Below are positions 1 to 6,835 of a DNA stretch of 19,662 nucleotides, piece by piece. Location of the stretch: assembly GCA_041477005.1 (NCBI GenBank), contig JBGOUJ010000068.1, positions 1 to 19,662 on the forward strand, read 5' to 3'. A model generated the notes under the pieces. That model was not told the origin of the DNA and ran no database searches. It was given only the letters and a program-made list of their open reading frames with translations. The position numbers were made by a program, and so were the translations under genes. The first letter of the stretch is position 1. Every line of letters begins with the position of its first letter. Source of the stretch: JBGOUJ01 sp041477005 (GTDB taxonomy: Bacteria; Acidobacteriota; Terriglobia; Bryobacterales; JACQDG01).

Positions 1-2
1 CG

Positions 3-98
3 CGCGATCGTTCGGGCGGCGTGGTGGTCGGAGACGACGTCACCATCACAATCGACGTCGAGATGACCAAGCGCTCCCCACGCCCACCGGCAAATTAG
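3..98 (+). CDS. YceI-like protein, C-terminal end (5' part outside window)
   Basis: The frame beginning at base 3 is open from the window edge to TAG at 96-98 and gives about 31 residues. They contain GGVVVGDDVTITIDVEMTK, which resembles the last strand of YceI-family lipocalin-like barrels, where a VGDEVxIxxDVE motif precedes a short tail. YceI proteins are small, often secreted isoprenoid-binding barrels. Only the C-terminus is visible, so the signal peptide and binding pocket cannot be checked. The gene converges on the ABC permease gene, with about 36 bp between the two stops and no clear terminator hairpin in the gap. The family call rests on one motif and is tentative; that this is the tail of a real gene is more secure than its name. 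Confidence 0.5.
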   Translation, partial: RDRSGGVVVGDDVTITIDVEMTKRSPRPPAN

Positions 99-134
99 GA
101 GCGCCCCCCCGCCCGTATTTCTGGACACTCGCTC

Positions 135-1718
135 CTACTCAGGTTCCCAGTCCTTTAGGCGGATCCCAGGAATCACCAGTCGTCTGGTGAAATGATCCTC
201 CACCCGATACACTCGCAGCACCACGTGCGATTCCGGAAGCTGTGAGCCGTCGACCGGATACCGGGCCAACCCTGTCGGGTCCCGGAATGGCAGGTTCACT
301 CCGAAGCGGCTCATTGCGTCCGGAATATACTGCCCGAAGTATGGTGCGTAATCCGCAGAGCAGGCAGACATCGCGGGATTCCGCCGCCCGCTCGCACCGT
401 GTTCCAGGAAAACCGTCCCGCAAGACGTTCCTTTGCCTGCCTGGAGACAGCGCAGCCGAACGGCCGTTCCAGCTTGATTCACCTTGGTTTCGCACCACCC
501 CACACCCGGCATCCGTTGGTCGCCGCCTAACGCCGGAATCGCATGCGAAGAGGCCAGTCGCAATAGTGTCAACGAATAAACGATCTCCAACCGCACCGGT
601 TGATCCTTGATGCGGCTATACAGGTCGCCTCGAACGTGAATCGCATGGTGGATCCGTGTTTCGCCGTCGCTCGGTCCCTCCTTGCGGATCTCCAGATCGT
701 CGCCGAGGCCTAGGTTCTCCGTCTTGCCGTCCGCGCCGACGAGGCGCATTTCGGACCGGTCGGCCTTCAACACCACATCGGAGGGCAGCCCGGCGACGCC
801 CAGTGGAAGGTACAGGGTCGCGTCTCCTTCGTCCCAGCGCGTGCGGCTCCACCTTGCCGCTTCTTCGAAGTTCAGCCCGGGTGGGCGTCGGAGCTTGCCC
901 AGGTTTGGCTCGAAAGCCATCAGGATGGGGCTGCTGGCGCCGGCACTTTGCGAGAGCCTTTGTTGGATCGCAAAGGCGGGCTGCCATGGCACAAACTGCG
1001 TAAACATGCACAGCAGGGCAACGCCCGCCGTCACCCCGCGCGCGGGCGTGGTCTTCCGCCGGAAATACTGCAATCCAAGAACAGCAATCGTTACCAGTAA
1101 AGCCAGCGCAAACCGACCTGACTCCGCCACCCAACCAATTCCGGTCCCTCCCGTTGGTTCAAAGGGCAAGCGCACGCCGCGAGCTAGACTAACGGAAACC
1201 ATCTGGAACAGGGCAAAGCCAAAGAAAGCTGCTACCCCTCCAACAACCGTCTCTGCCAAGCTTCTCGTCAGCGACGCGAATGCCAGCACGGGCAAACTGA
1301 AGCCGAGCAGCAAATAGACGCCTCGTGAAACGGCGGCTCCCAACGACTGGCTGAGAGGAAACCCGTTAGCCAGCCCTTCAACAAGGTCGGCCGCCAGAAT
1401 CGGACCTTGCACCATCACCAACACGAACAGGAACTTGGCCAGCAGCAAATCCCTTCGCTGCACCGGCCGCACCAGCCAGTCTTGCCGGACGCCGGGAATC
1501 GCATCCTGGTGCACCACCGCCGCAATCAGGCAGCCGCTGCCCAGGAACGCGATAACCTGAAACAGGTTCAGCAATGGCGCCAGTGTGCGGTTCTCGCCGA
1601 AGTGGCCGAAGTTGAAGGCTATCACCGTGGTGGTCCAGTGAACCGCCGCCACGCCCACCACGAGCCGCCACAGCAACTTCCAATCCTTCTTGAAAATGTG
1701 CCAGACCATCTTCTTCAT
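135..1718 (-). CDS. ABC-2 type transporter permease with large extracytoplasmic C-terminal region
   Basis: This 527-residue membrane protein is encoded 8 bp after the ABC ATPase gene and is surely its permease partner. About seven hydrophobic segments lie in the first ~250 residues (near 18-36, 50-72, 93-112, 130-150, 153-178, 203-220 and 228-247). About 280 mostly polar residues follow that look like a folded domain on the outer face, longer than in simple ABC-2 permeases. The substrate is unknown; YtrA-linked ABC cassettes are often tied to cell-envelope stress or antibiotic response. The first ATG (1718) has AAAGG directly against it. The fourth codon, also ATG (1709), has that AAAGG at 9 nt, so translation may really begin there. 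The family call is confident; transport direction and cargo are not known. Confidence 0.85.
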   Translation of the reverse strand: MKKMVWHIFKKDWKLLWRLVVGVAAVHWTTTVIAFNFGHFGENRTLAPLLNLFQVIAFLGSGCLIAAVVHQDAIPGVRQDWLVRPVQRRDLLLAKFLFVLVMVQGPILAADLVEGLANGFPLSQSLGAAVSRGVYLLLGFSLPVLAFASLTRSLAETVVGGVAAFFGFALFQMVSVSLARGVRLPFEPTGGTGIGWVAESGRFALALLVTIAVLGLQYFRRKTTPARGVTAGVALLCMFTQFVPWQPAFAIQQRLSQSAGASSPILMAFEPNLGKLRRPPGLNFEEAARWSRTRWDEGDATLYLPLGVAGLPSDVVLKADRSEMRLVGADGKTENLGLGDDLEIRKEGPSDGETRIHHAIHVRGDLYSRIKDQPVRLEIVYSLTLLRLASSHAIPALGGDQRMPGVGWCETKVNQAGTAVRLRCLQAGKGTSCGTVFLEHGASGRRNPAMSACSADYAPYFGQYIPDAMSRFGVNLPFRDPTGLARYPVDGSQLPESHVVLRVYRVEDHFTRRLVIPGIRLKDWEPE

Positions 1719-1726
1719 CCTTTCGT

Positions 1727-2620
1727 TCAGACCGCCCCATCCCTCGCCGCGCGCGCCAGCGTTGTAAAGATGGACCGCAGCGCCATCGGCTGCGCATCAA
1801 TTCTTCGCACACCGTCGACCAGCGACTGGATTCGCTCCCCCAATCCCGCTTCCGAGAAACGAGTATCGACAAACGTGAGCACGCTCCCCGCCGCTCGCAC
1901 GTGCAACCAGTCCTTCGGCAGTTGGCCCGGCGCGAACGCCTCTCGCTCCAAGGTCACGTGCACCTCCCGGAAACGCCCGGTCAGGTCGCTCATCGATTCC
2001 TCGAACAGCAGCTTCCCTTCGTCCAGAAAGGCCACGTGCGTCGCCACGCCGTCGATTTCGGCGAGCTCGTGTGAGGAGATCAGGATCGTCATCTCGCCCG
2101 CTTGCTCCAGTAGCCCTTCCATGAACTCGTCGCGGACCAGCGGGTCCAGTCCGCTGAAAGGCTCGTCGAGAATGAGCAGCTTCGGCCGGAAGGGCAACGC
2201 GCAGGCGAGCGCCATCTTCATGCGCATCCCGTGCGACAAATCGCCGATCTTGCGCTCGGGCGGCAACCGCAGTTGGCGGAGGATCGATGCTTCGAGCGCC
2301 GAATCCCACCGCGGATAAAACGGCCGCAAATAGTCGAGGTACTCAGCCACCGTCAACCGCTCGGGCATGTCCTGGTTCTCAGACACATACCCGATCTGGC
2401 CCAGTTCTCGAGGCGAGATTTTGCGCGAATCCACGCCCAGCACCGTCGCGCTGCCGCTCGAAGGCTCCAGGATGTTCATGAGAACCTTGATCGTGGTCGT
2501 CTTGCCGGCGCCGTTGGCCCCGATCAACGCAAACGCGCTTCCCTCGGGAACCGCGAAACTCAGTCCCTGAAGAGCGTCGTGACGTCCGAACTTCTTCCAC
2601 AAGTTGTCCGCTCGAATCAT
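1727..2620 (-). CDS. ABC transporter ATP-binding protein
   Basis: A 297-residue nucleotide-binding subunit that powers the downstream permease. Visible motifs are Walker A GANGAGKT (34-41), Q-loop near SENQDM (81-86), signature LSHGM (128-132, a variant of LSGGQ), Walker B LLILDEP (148-154) with the catalytic Glu, D-loop SGLD (156-159) and switch His in SSHE (182-185). The last ~80 residues form a C-terminal extension usual in the CcmA/drug-export type of ABC ATPase. The ATG at 2620 is chosen because GGAGGT lies about 9 nt upstream and the codon overlaps the gntR stop in an ATGA junction, which indicates translational coupling. An in-frame upstream ATG at 2659 lies inside gntR and would add 13 residues without homology. 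Confidence 0.95.
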   Translation of the reverse strand: MIRADNLWKKFGRHDALQGLSFAVPEGSAFALIGANGAGKTTTIKVLMNILEPSSGSATVLGVDSRKISPRELGQIGYVSENQDMPERLTVAEYLDYLRPFYPRWDSALEASILRQLRLPPERKIGDLSHGMRMKMALACALPFRPKLLILDEPFSGLDPLVRDEFMEGLLEQAGEMTILISSHELAEIDGVATHVAFLDEGKLLFEESMSDLTGRFREVHVTLEREAFAPGQLPKDWLHVRAAGSVLTFVDTRFSEAGLGERIQSLVDGVRRIDAQPMALRSIFTTLARAARDGAV

Positions 2621-3018
2621 TTGCGACTTACCTCCAACGGCCTCTCGAGCCTTGCCCACTGGGCTTCAATAGCTTGCACCACTCCCTCCAGCTCCAGCCC
2701 CAGGCGCTTCGCTTCCACCACGAGTTGCTCCACTTCCTGCTGCAGGAGCCGTTTTCTGTCTCCCGCTCGCGCCTCCGGCATTTCCGCGACCACGGTTCCG
2801 ATGCCAGGCCGTACATCCAGCAGCCGCTCCTGGATCAGGTGCTGCACCACTTTGTGCGCTGTGTTTGGGTGGATCTTCAGCTCCGCCGCCAGCGCTCGCA
2901 CGGAAGGAAATGCCTGCCCCGGCCGAAGCTCTCCGCTGATGAAGGCCTTTTTTGCGGCGAATACCACCTGATCGAAGATGGATTGCCCCGGACGCAGACT
3001 GAACCGGAATAGTGTCAC
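2617..3018 (-). CDS. GntR-family regulator, YtrA subfamily
   Basis: This 133-residue protein has a winged-helix DNA-binding domain at about residues 10-78: a QSIFDQVVFAAKKAFISGEL helix, LRPGQAFPSVRALAAEL, then the recognition helix in HPNTAHKVVQHL and a wing RPGIGTVV. It has only a short helical tail (about 90-125), without an effector-binding domain. That architecture is typical of YtrA regulators, which usually sit first in an ABC-transporter operon and repress it, as the layout here suggests. The start codon is GTG at 3018 and lies inside the palindrome 3011-3035. No Shine-Dalgarno sequence is visible upstream, which fits leaderless translation. The stop overlaps the ATPase start by 4 bp. 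The ligand is unknown. Confidence 0.9.
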   Translation of the reverse strand: MTLFRFSLRPGQSIFDQVVFAAKKAFISGELRPGQAFPSVRALAAELKIHPNTAHKVVQHLIQERLLDVRPGIGTVVAEMPEARAGDRKRLLQQEVEQLVVEAKRLGLELEGVVQAIEAQWARLERPLEVSRK

Positions 3019-3035
3019 AGCGTTACTGTGACACT
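3011..3035. promoter_or_regulatory. Perfect 10-bp palindromic operator over the gntR start
   Basis: AGTGTCACAG (3011-3020) and CTGTGACACT (3026-3035) are perfect inverted repeats separated by CGTTA. The site covers the GTG start codon of the YtrA-type regulator and the expected -10 region of its promoter, an ideal place for autorepression. Further half-site-like words (TGTGAC at 3036-3041 and GTGTCA at 3047-3052) follow on the distal side. That YtrA proteins bind such palindromes near their own promoter is family knowledge; binding here is inferred. Confidence 0.75.
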
Positions 3036-3053
3036 TGTGACGGTCCGTGTCAA
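3025..3053 (-). promoter_or_regulatory. Putative gntR-ABC operon promoter
   Basis: On the minus strand TTGACA (3053-3048) is a perfect -35 box. Seventeen bases on lies CACAGT (3030-3025), a poor -10; ACAGTA or CAGTAA one or two bases later are alternatives. Transcription from this position would begin near base 3018, the A/G of the GTG start, implying a leaderless mRNA. The weak -10 lies within the palindromic operator. Confidence 0.4.
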
Positions 3054-3055
3054 GA

Positions 3056-3396
3056 GGCCGGGAGGCCGGTGCAGGCCGTCACCTGTCCTACGATGGCCTG
3101 GAGAGTGAATACGCCCATCACGTGATCGACCACGCCGAAGAGTACGTTGACGGCAGGGTCCACACCAACGGGCTGGAAAACTTCTGGTCGCTGCTGAGGC
3201 GCGGCATCAACGGCGCCTATGTTTCGGTCGAGCCGTTCCATCTGTTCAGGTACCTTGATGAGCAGGCGTTTCGGTACAACGAGCGGAAGCTCACCGATGC
3301 CGAGCGCTTTAGTATGGCCGTCTCCGGGATCGTGGGACGGCGCGTACTTGGAAGCAAGTCACCGAGGGCAAGGTGGCAGAAACGGCGGCCCTCTAG
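3056..3396 (+). pseudogene. IS1595-family transposase remnant (5'-truncated, frameshifted)
   Basis: The peptide HTNGLENFWSLLRRGINGAY followed by VSVEPFHLFRYLDEQAFRYN is the hallmark C-terminal block of ISXO2-like DDE transposases of the IS1595 family. Only about 105 of the usual ~300 residues remain; the zinc ribbon and first catalytic residues are missing, and recognisable homology starts near 3080. Near 3342-3349 the reading frame slips: the main frame goes on into unrelated sequence to 3526, while the neighbouring frame gives WKQVTEGKVAETAAL and a stop at 3394-3396, the natural end of the family. This fits loss of one base. The element is therefore dead. Its left break lies only a few bases from the -35 box of the gntR operon. 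Terminal inverted repeats could not be identified. Confidence 0.85.
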
Positions 3397-3595
3397 CCCG
3401 GGCGCCTGCCACGGGGGAGGCGGAAGTCTCATCCATTCACGTCGCCTCTCTGCCATATTTAATCAATGTTTTCAACGACTTAGCAGAATGAGGCGACATT
3501 CAGGCAATCGGCGTGGTCTAAACTAAAGACAGCTAGTTGGTCGATAAAGGGCTAGCGGGAAAAGATTCATCTGGTGTATCATTCACCGGTCGGAT

Positions 3596-3958
3596 GTGGC
3601 GAACACCAGCGGCTTCCTGAATGCCCGTCAGTTGGGTCTGCATTATGCGGAACACGGTGCGGATTTCGGAGCCAGTAGCCCTGCCGAATACGAGAAGATG
3701 GCAGATGAGTTTTGGAGAAGCACAAGGCCCGCGCACATTCGAGAATGCACTCGGACGTTCGGCGATGTCATTCGGTACGATCCGTCAACGGAGGCGTATG
3801 GTGTGCTAGGAAGAAATCGAGTCATCAGAACGTACTTCAAGCCGGTGCCATGCAACTCCATACCGGTTCCGCAGAGATCCGCAATGAAGCGAGCGGGTCG
3901 TTGCCACATCGAGGCGACAAACTTATTATATTTTCAACGGGAGTGCCAGAAATGGTAG
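3596..3958 (+). CDS. Small BECR-like RNase toxin candidate
   Basis: A 120-residue protein begins at GTG 3596; no Shine-Dalgarno is visible and the frame stays open back to 3548, so the start is uncertain. Conserved-looking features are HYAEHGADFGA (16-26), GDVIRYDP (56-63), YGVL (68-71) and IRTYFKP (77-83), then a cysteine-containing tail with CH (103-104) and LYFQREC (111-117). The order His, GD-V-RYD, FGV, RTYFKP recalls C-terminal nuclease domains of bacterial polymorphic toxins with the barnase/EndoU/ColicinE5-D/RelE (BECR) fold. In that fold His, Arg and Thr/Lys residues cleave RNA. I recognise the pattern, not a specific family. No secretion or delivery domain precedes it, so it would be an orphan toxin or a stand-alone module. 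It overlaps the next gene by 7 bp and lies in AT-richer sequence beside a transposase remnant, consistent with transfer. Confidence 0.6.
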   Translation: MANTSGFLNARQLGLHYAEHGADFGASSPAEYEKMADEFWRSTRPAHIRECTRTFGDVIRYDPSTEAYGVLGRNRVIRTYFKPVPCNSIPVPQRSAMKRAGRCHIEATNLLYFQRECQKW

Positions 3959-4290
3959 AGAACATGTGCCCAGTTTGCGGATACAGCATGGGGGAGCCTC
4001 CTCGTGATTACAATATCTGTGCCTCTTGCGGAACCGAATTTGGGCATCACGATGTGAATGCTTCCATTGAAGAGTTAAGATCGGCATGGCTCAACACCGG
4101 ACCAAAATGGTGGAGCAGCACTGAGCCGATACCACCGAGCTGGAATCCCCTGATGCAGTTGGCAAATCTGCTGGCAAGCCTGGTCGTTGCCGGATCGTCC
4201 GACGAAGGAATCATTGTTTGGGCGGCGCCGTTGGAAATTGGACGGGGCCCATTATCCTCTGATAGACGATTTGTAGAGGCACCTGGGTAA
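3952..4290 (+). CDS. Zinc-ribbon protein, possible immunity/antitoxin partner
   Basis: A 112-residue protein starts at ATG 3952 inside the last codons of the toxin candidate (ATGGTAG overlap), so the two are probably translated together. Two CxxC pairs, CPVC (6-9) and CASC (23-26), form a likely zinc ribbon, followed by GTEFGHHD, an ELRSAWLNTG helix, KWWSS and PSWNPLMQL. This matches a common small hypothetical family with a CPVCG...CGTEFGYDD...ELR..W...WW pattern. Its function is not known to me; a role as immunity protein is inferred only from the overlap and order. The last ~27 codons (after 4211) run over the opposite-strand DUF6941-like gene and look like its shadow, so the original C-terminus may have been lost or extended. 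Confidence 0.6.
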   Translation: MVENMCPVCGYSMGEPPRDYNICASCGTEFGHHDVNASIEELRSAWLNTGPKWWSSTEPIPPSWNPLMQLANLLASLVVAGSSDEGIIVWAAPLEIGRGPLSSDRRFVEAPG

Positions 4291-4681
4291 AAAACTGCCC
4301 GTCAACGGATATGCGGAACCAGTAGACACCAGGTTCTCGGACGGGGATTATTAGCGGACCAATCATGCCAGAGCCTCGGTAATCATCGCCCTCAAAGAGT
4401 ATAGGGAACGTCAGTGCGGGCATTGGACTCCTGGAAGGGTCCGCTGGCTCCATCCTGATCTCAGAATTGCCTCGGTGCATCCCCGATTTCATAAGAATCA
4501 CCAGCATGGCTTGGATTACGGTCGGTTGCATTGTTTCGGCTGGCCCGACCACCGTCCATCTGTCCACTACCCGGATGAAACTCAACACCCCGTCAGCTTC
4601 ACGAAGGACCTTTTCACAAAAAAATGCTGCGACTAGGTAAGGACCACCAGTTGTTTCGGCGAATGCTGGTGAGGTAGACAC
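4211..4681 (-). CDS. DUF6941-like protein
   Basis: The 156-residue product contains FFCEKVLREADGVLSFIRVV, a DRWTV segment, a PTVIQAMLVILMKSG strand, a FPILFEGDDYRGSG block and PGVYWFRISVDGQ near the C-terminus. These resemble a beta-sandwich family of unknown function (DUF6941) in which an opening CE.VL.E.DG.LS..R..D motif and a closing PG.Y.F.V..DG...... hairpin are typical. GTG at 4681 is chosen because homology begins about 12 codons later; the frame is open further upstream to 4870, but that part shows no convincing similarity. There is no strong Shine-Dalgarno. The gene's 3' end overlaps the convergent zinc-ribbon gene by 80 bp. No function is assigned. Confidence 0.65.
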   Translation of the reverse strand: MSTSPAFAETTGGPYLVAAFFCEKVLREADGVLSFIRVVDRWTVVGPAETMQPTVIQAMLVILMKSGMHRGNSEIRMEPADPSRSPMPALTFPILFEGDDYRGSGMIGPLIIPVREPGVYWFRISVDGQFFTQVPLQIVYQRIMGPVQFPTAPPKQ

Positions 4682-4833
4682 AGCCGAGATGATAGCACGG
4701 ATTCCGACGTGTCGCAGCCGGCACGGATGGAGTGATGGAGTATCATTGGGTTGCCATGAAACCAGCACTGCCGCCCCCTCATAGACCAGATGGAACGCCG
4801 TTTGAGATGCTGGACAGTCTGTTTCGGGAAGAA

Positions 4834-4851
4834 GCGGGCTAATAAGCCCGC
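4834..4851 (-). terminator. Hairpin downstream of the HpaB-cupin unit
   Basis: GCGGGCT (4834-4840), loop AATA and AGCCCGC (4845-4851) form a perfect 7-bp GC-rich stem with a four-base loop. On the minus strand it lies about 75 bp past the cupin stop and is followed by TTCTTC rather than a clean T-run. It may therefore act as an imperfect terminator for the leftward operon. Confidence 0.45.
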
Positions 4852-4924
4852 CTGACCTCCGGCCTGCCACGTCAGGACCGATGCACGGCTTGGATTTTTC
4901 AAGTTAATTATTACCCTATTTTTC

Positions 4925-5305
4925 TCACGCCGGATCGAAGTAGTGAATCTCGAGCAGCAGGCAGCCCGTCTCGGATTTAAACGGGCCGTGGTGGACGCCC
5001 GGCGGGCGGCAGGCGTATGTATAGGGCGCGAACCGCTCGCCGTTCCGGCCGCTCTCGTCGTTGCCGACAATGAGATCGCCCGAGATCAGATAGACCTCCT
5101 CCCAGTAGTCGTGGACGAACGGCTTGGTGGTGAAGACGCCGGGATGAAAACGCAACAGGCGGGTCCGGCTGCCTTTCTTGTTCCCCTCATCGAGACGCCC
5201 CGAGAGAATCTTCTGCTCGATCCCGCGAGGATAGCCGGGGGGCGTCTCCCAGCCCTCGTTCAGGTTGACCGCGTGGAATTCCTTGTGCTCTTTTTCGATG
5301 GCCAT
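4925..5305 (-). CDS. Cupin-domain protein, partner of the HpaB-like monooxygenase
   Basis: A 126-residue single-domain cupin. The two metal motifs are degenerate but visible: HDYWEEVYLISGDL (65-78), with His65 and Glu69 as probable ligands, and RPPGVHHGPF (100-109), with His105 or His106. Residues 40-60 are basic and lead into FHPGVFTT. No signal peptide is seen, so it is cytoplasmic. ATG 5305 is chosen because GGGAG lies about 9 nt upstream, 19 bp after the HpaB stop; an ATG at 5350 would lie within the HpaB gene. Operonic order after a flavin monooxygenase suggests it handles the oxidised aromatic product (as a dioxygenase or isomerase) or binds it. Single-domain cupins are too varied to assign a reaction. 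Confidence 0.8.
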   Translation of the reverse strand: MAIEKEHKEFHAVNLNEGWETPPGYPRGIEQKILSGRLDEGNKKGSRTRLLRFHPGVFTTKPFVHDYWEEVYLISGDLIVGNDESGRNGERFAPYTYACRPPGVHHGPFKSETGCLLLEIHYFDPA

Positions 5306-5324
5306 GCCGGCGCTCCCATTCGTC

Positions 5325-6830
5325 TCAGGCGGAGTTCTTCCGCGGGTCATTTTTTCGCAGGTCGTTCTTCTGCAATTCCTCGGCCAGGTTGTAGCTCGCC
5401 AGAAGCCGGTCCACCATCCCCGTCGCGCCGTCCCAGTCGTAGGTGCGGAACGAGTGGCCCTTGGTCACGAAGCCGGCCCCGGCGTAGAACATCTCGTATT
5501 GCGTGTGGCGCGAGGCGAACTCCGAGCCCACGGCGTCCCAGGCCAGCTTGAAAAACTTGACGCGCTCCTCGGGGCCCGAGGCCGAGGACCGCTGCACCCG
5601 AAGCGCGTAGTCGCCGACCTCGGGGTTGGCGAAGTCTTCGATTCCCGAGGGCAACATGATCAGGCTGGCGCCCGCCAGCTCTCGCAGCGTGTGGATGACC
5701 GCGGGATACAACTGCTGCGTGAGCACCTGGGCGGCGTAGAGCAGATGGCGGTCCGGCACGTAATAGGGGCCCCACCGGCGCCCCTTCACCTCCATGGCGC
5801 TGACCAGGGCCTCGACCATCGCCGCCTGGGCCGCGAGATCCCCCAGTGTTTCCCGCACCTGGGGAAAACTGTCGATGCCGTTGGCCGCCGCGATCTTCCG
5901 CCCGAGCCCGGCCAGGAACCGGAACTTGACCATCAAGCGGATCTGGCATTGGTAATTCTGATACACATGGGCGGGGGTCGCGTGGAACTGCTTCTGGCAC
6001 ATCGTCAGATCGCCGGCGACGAAGACCCGCTCCCAGGGCACCTTCACCTCGTCGAAGTAGAGGACGGCGTCGTTTTCGTCGTAGCGGCTCGACAGCGGAT
6101 TGTCGAACACCGACCCGGCTTCCATTTCGTAGGATTTCCGGGAAAGGATTTTGAGCCCCTTAACGTTCATAGGAACGGCGAAAGACAGCGCAAAGGGCTC
6201 GTCGCCCGGCTGCAGGGGCTGAATGGACGTGACGAAGACTTCGTTGGCCATGACGGCGCTCGTCCCCAGCATCTTGGCGCCCTTCACCGTAATGCCCTGC
6301 GAATCCTGGTCGCAGAGGCGGGTGGTGAGAAACTCGTCGCCCTGCTCGTGAGCGCTCTTGGCGCGGTCGGCCTGCGGGTTGATGATGACGTAGGTGAGAA
6401 ACAGGTCGTTATCCCGGGCGAAGCGGTAGTAGTCGCCGAGCGCGGCGGCGCGCTTGGGATCATAGGCCTCGAACTGCTCGATCCCCATGTACATGCCGGA
6501 AATGCAGGAAGCGACATGGTCGGGCGATCGCCCCATGAAGCCGAAGTGCGTCTGGGCCCACGCCGCCAGCGCCTCGCGCCGCGCGACCAGCTCCTCATAG
6601 CTGGTAGGCAGTTGCCAGCAGCGGCTCACCCGGCGGCCCGTATGGGGAGCGGGAAAGGTCATCTTCTCGAGGTTTTCGGGCGCGCTCTGAAAGTCGTAGA
6701 GGTGAGCGGCCGAGGCAACGGAGTTTCGAAAGGCCGGGTGAACGGTCACGTCCGCCACGCGCTGGCCGAGCAGGTAGACCTCCCGCCCGTCGCGCAGGGA
6801 CTGCAAATGCATTTCGCCGGTCTTGATCAT
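5325..6830 (-). CDS. HpaB-family (4-hydroxyphenylacetate 3-monooxygenase-like) flavin-dependent oxygenase
   Basis: The 501-residue product has the usual length of the oxygenase component that uses FADH2 from a separate reductase (HpaC type; none is in the window) to hydroxylate phenols. Family blocks are DGREVYLLGQRVADVTVHPA (14-33), FGFMGRSPDHVAS (96-108), NPQADRAK (151-158), GAKMLGTSAVMANE (184-197) and SRYDENDAVLYFDEVKVPWE (248-267). The substrate trio known from HpaB of E. coli and Thermus is Arg, Tyr four residues later, and a His in an LTH motif. Here these appear as Arg101, His105 and Tyr147, so two are changed and the substrate may differ. ATG 6830 has a strong GAGGGGGA ribosome site. 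Related families include PvcC, chlorophenol 4-monooxygenase and 4-hydroxybutyryl-CoA dehydratase; the sequence looks nearest the monooxygenases. Confidence 0.85.
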   Translation of the reverse strand: MIKTGEMHLQSLRDGREVYLLGQRVADVTVHPAFRNSVASAAHLYDFQSAPENLEKMTFPAPHTGRRVSRCWQLPTSYEELVARREALAAWAQTHFGFMGRSPDHVASCISGMYMGIEQFEAYDPKRAAALGDYYRFARDNDLFLTYVIINPQADRAKSAHEQGDEFLTTRLCDQDSQGITVKGAKMLGTSAVMANEVFVTSIQPLQPGDEPFALSFAVPMNVKGLKILSRKSYEMEAGSVFDNPLSSRYDENDAVLYFDEVKVPWERVFVAGDLTMCQKQFHATPAHVYQNYQCQIRLMVKFRFLAGLGRKIAAANGIDSFPQVRETLGDLAAQAAMVEALVSAMEVKGRRWGPYYVPDRHLLYAAQVLTQQLYPAVIHTLRELAGASLIMLPSGIEDFANPEVGDYALRVQRSSASGPEERVKFFKLAWDAVGSEFASRHTQYEMFYAGAGFVTKGHSFRTYDWDGATGMVDRLLASYNLAEELQKNDLRKNDPRKNSA

Positions 6831-6835
6831 GGACG

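Noticed and set aside
4682..4870. Upstream extension of the DUF6941-like frame
   Set aside because: The frame is open to 4870, but this part includes the terminator-like hairpin and shows no convincing family similarity.
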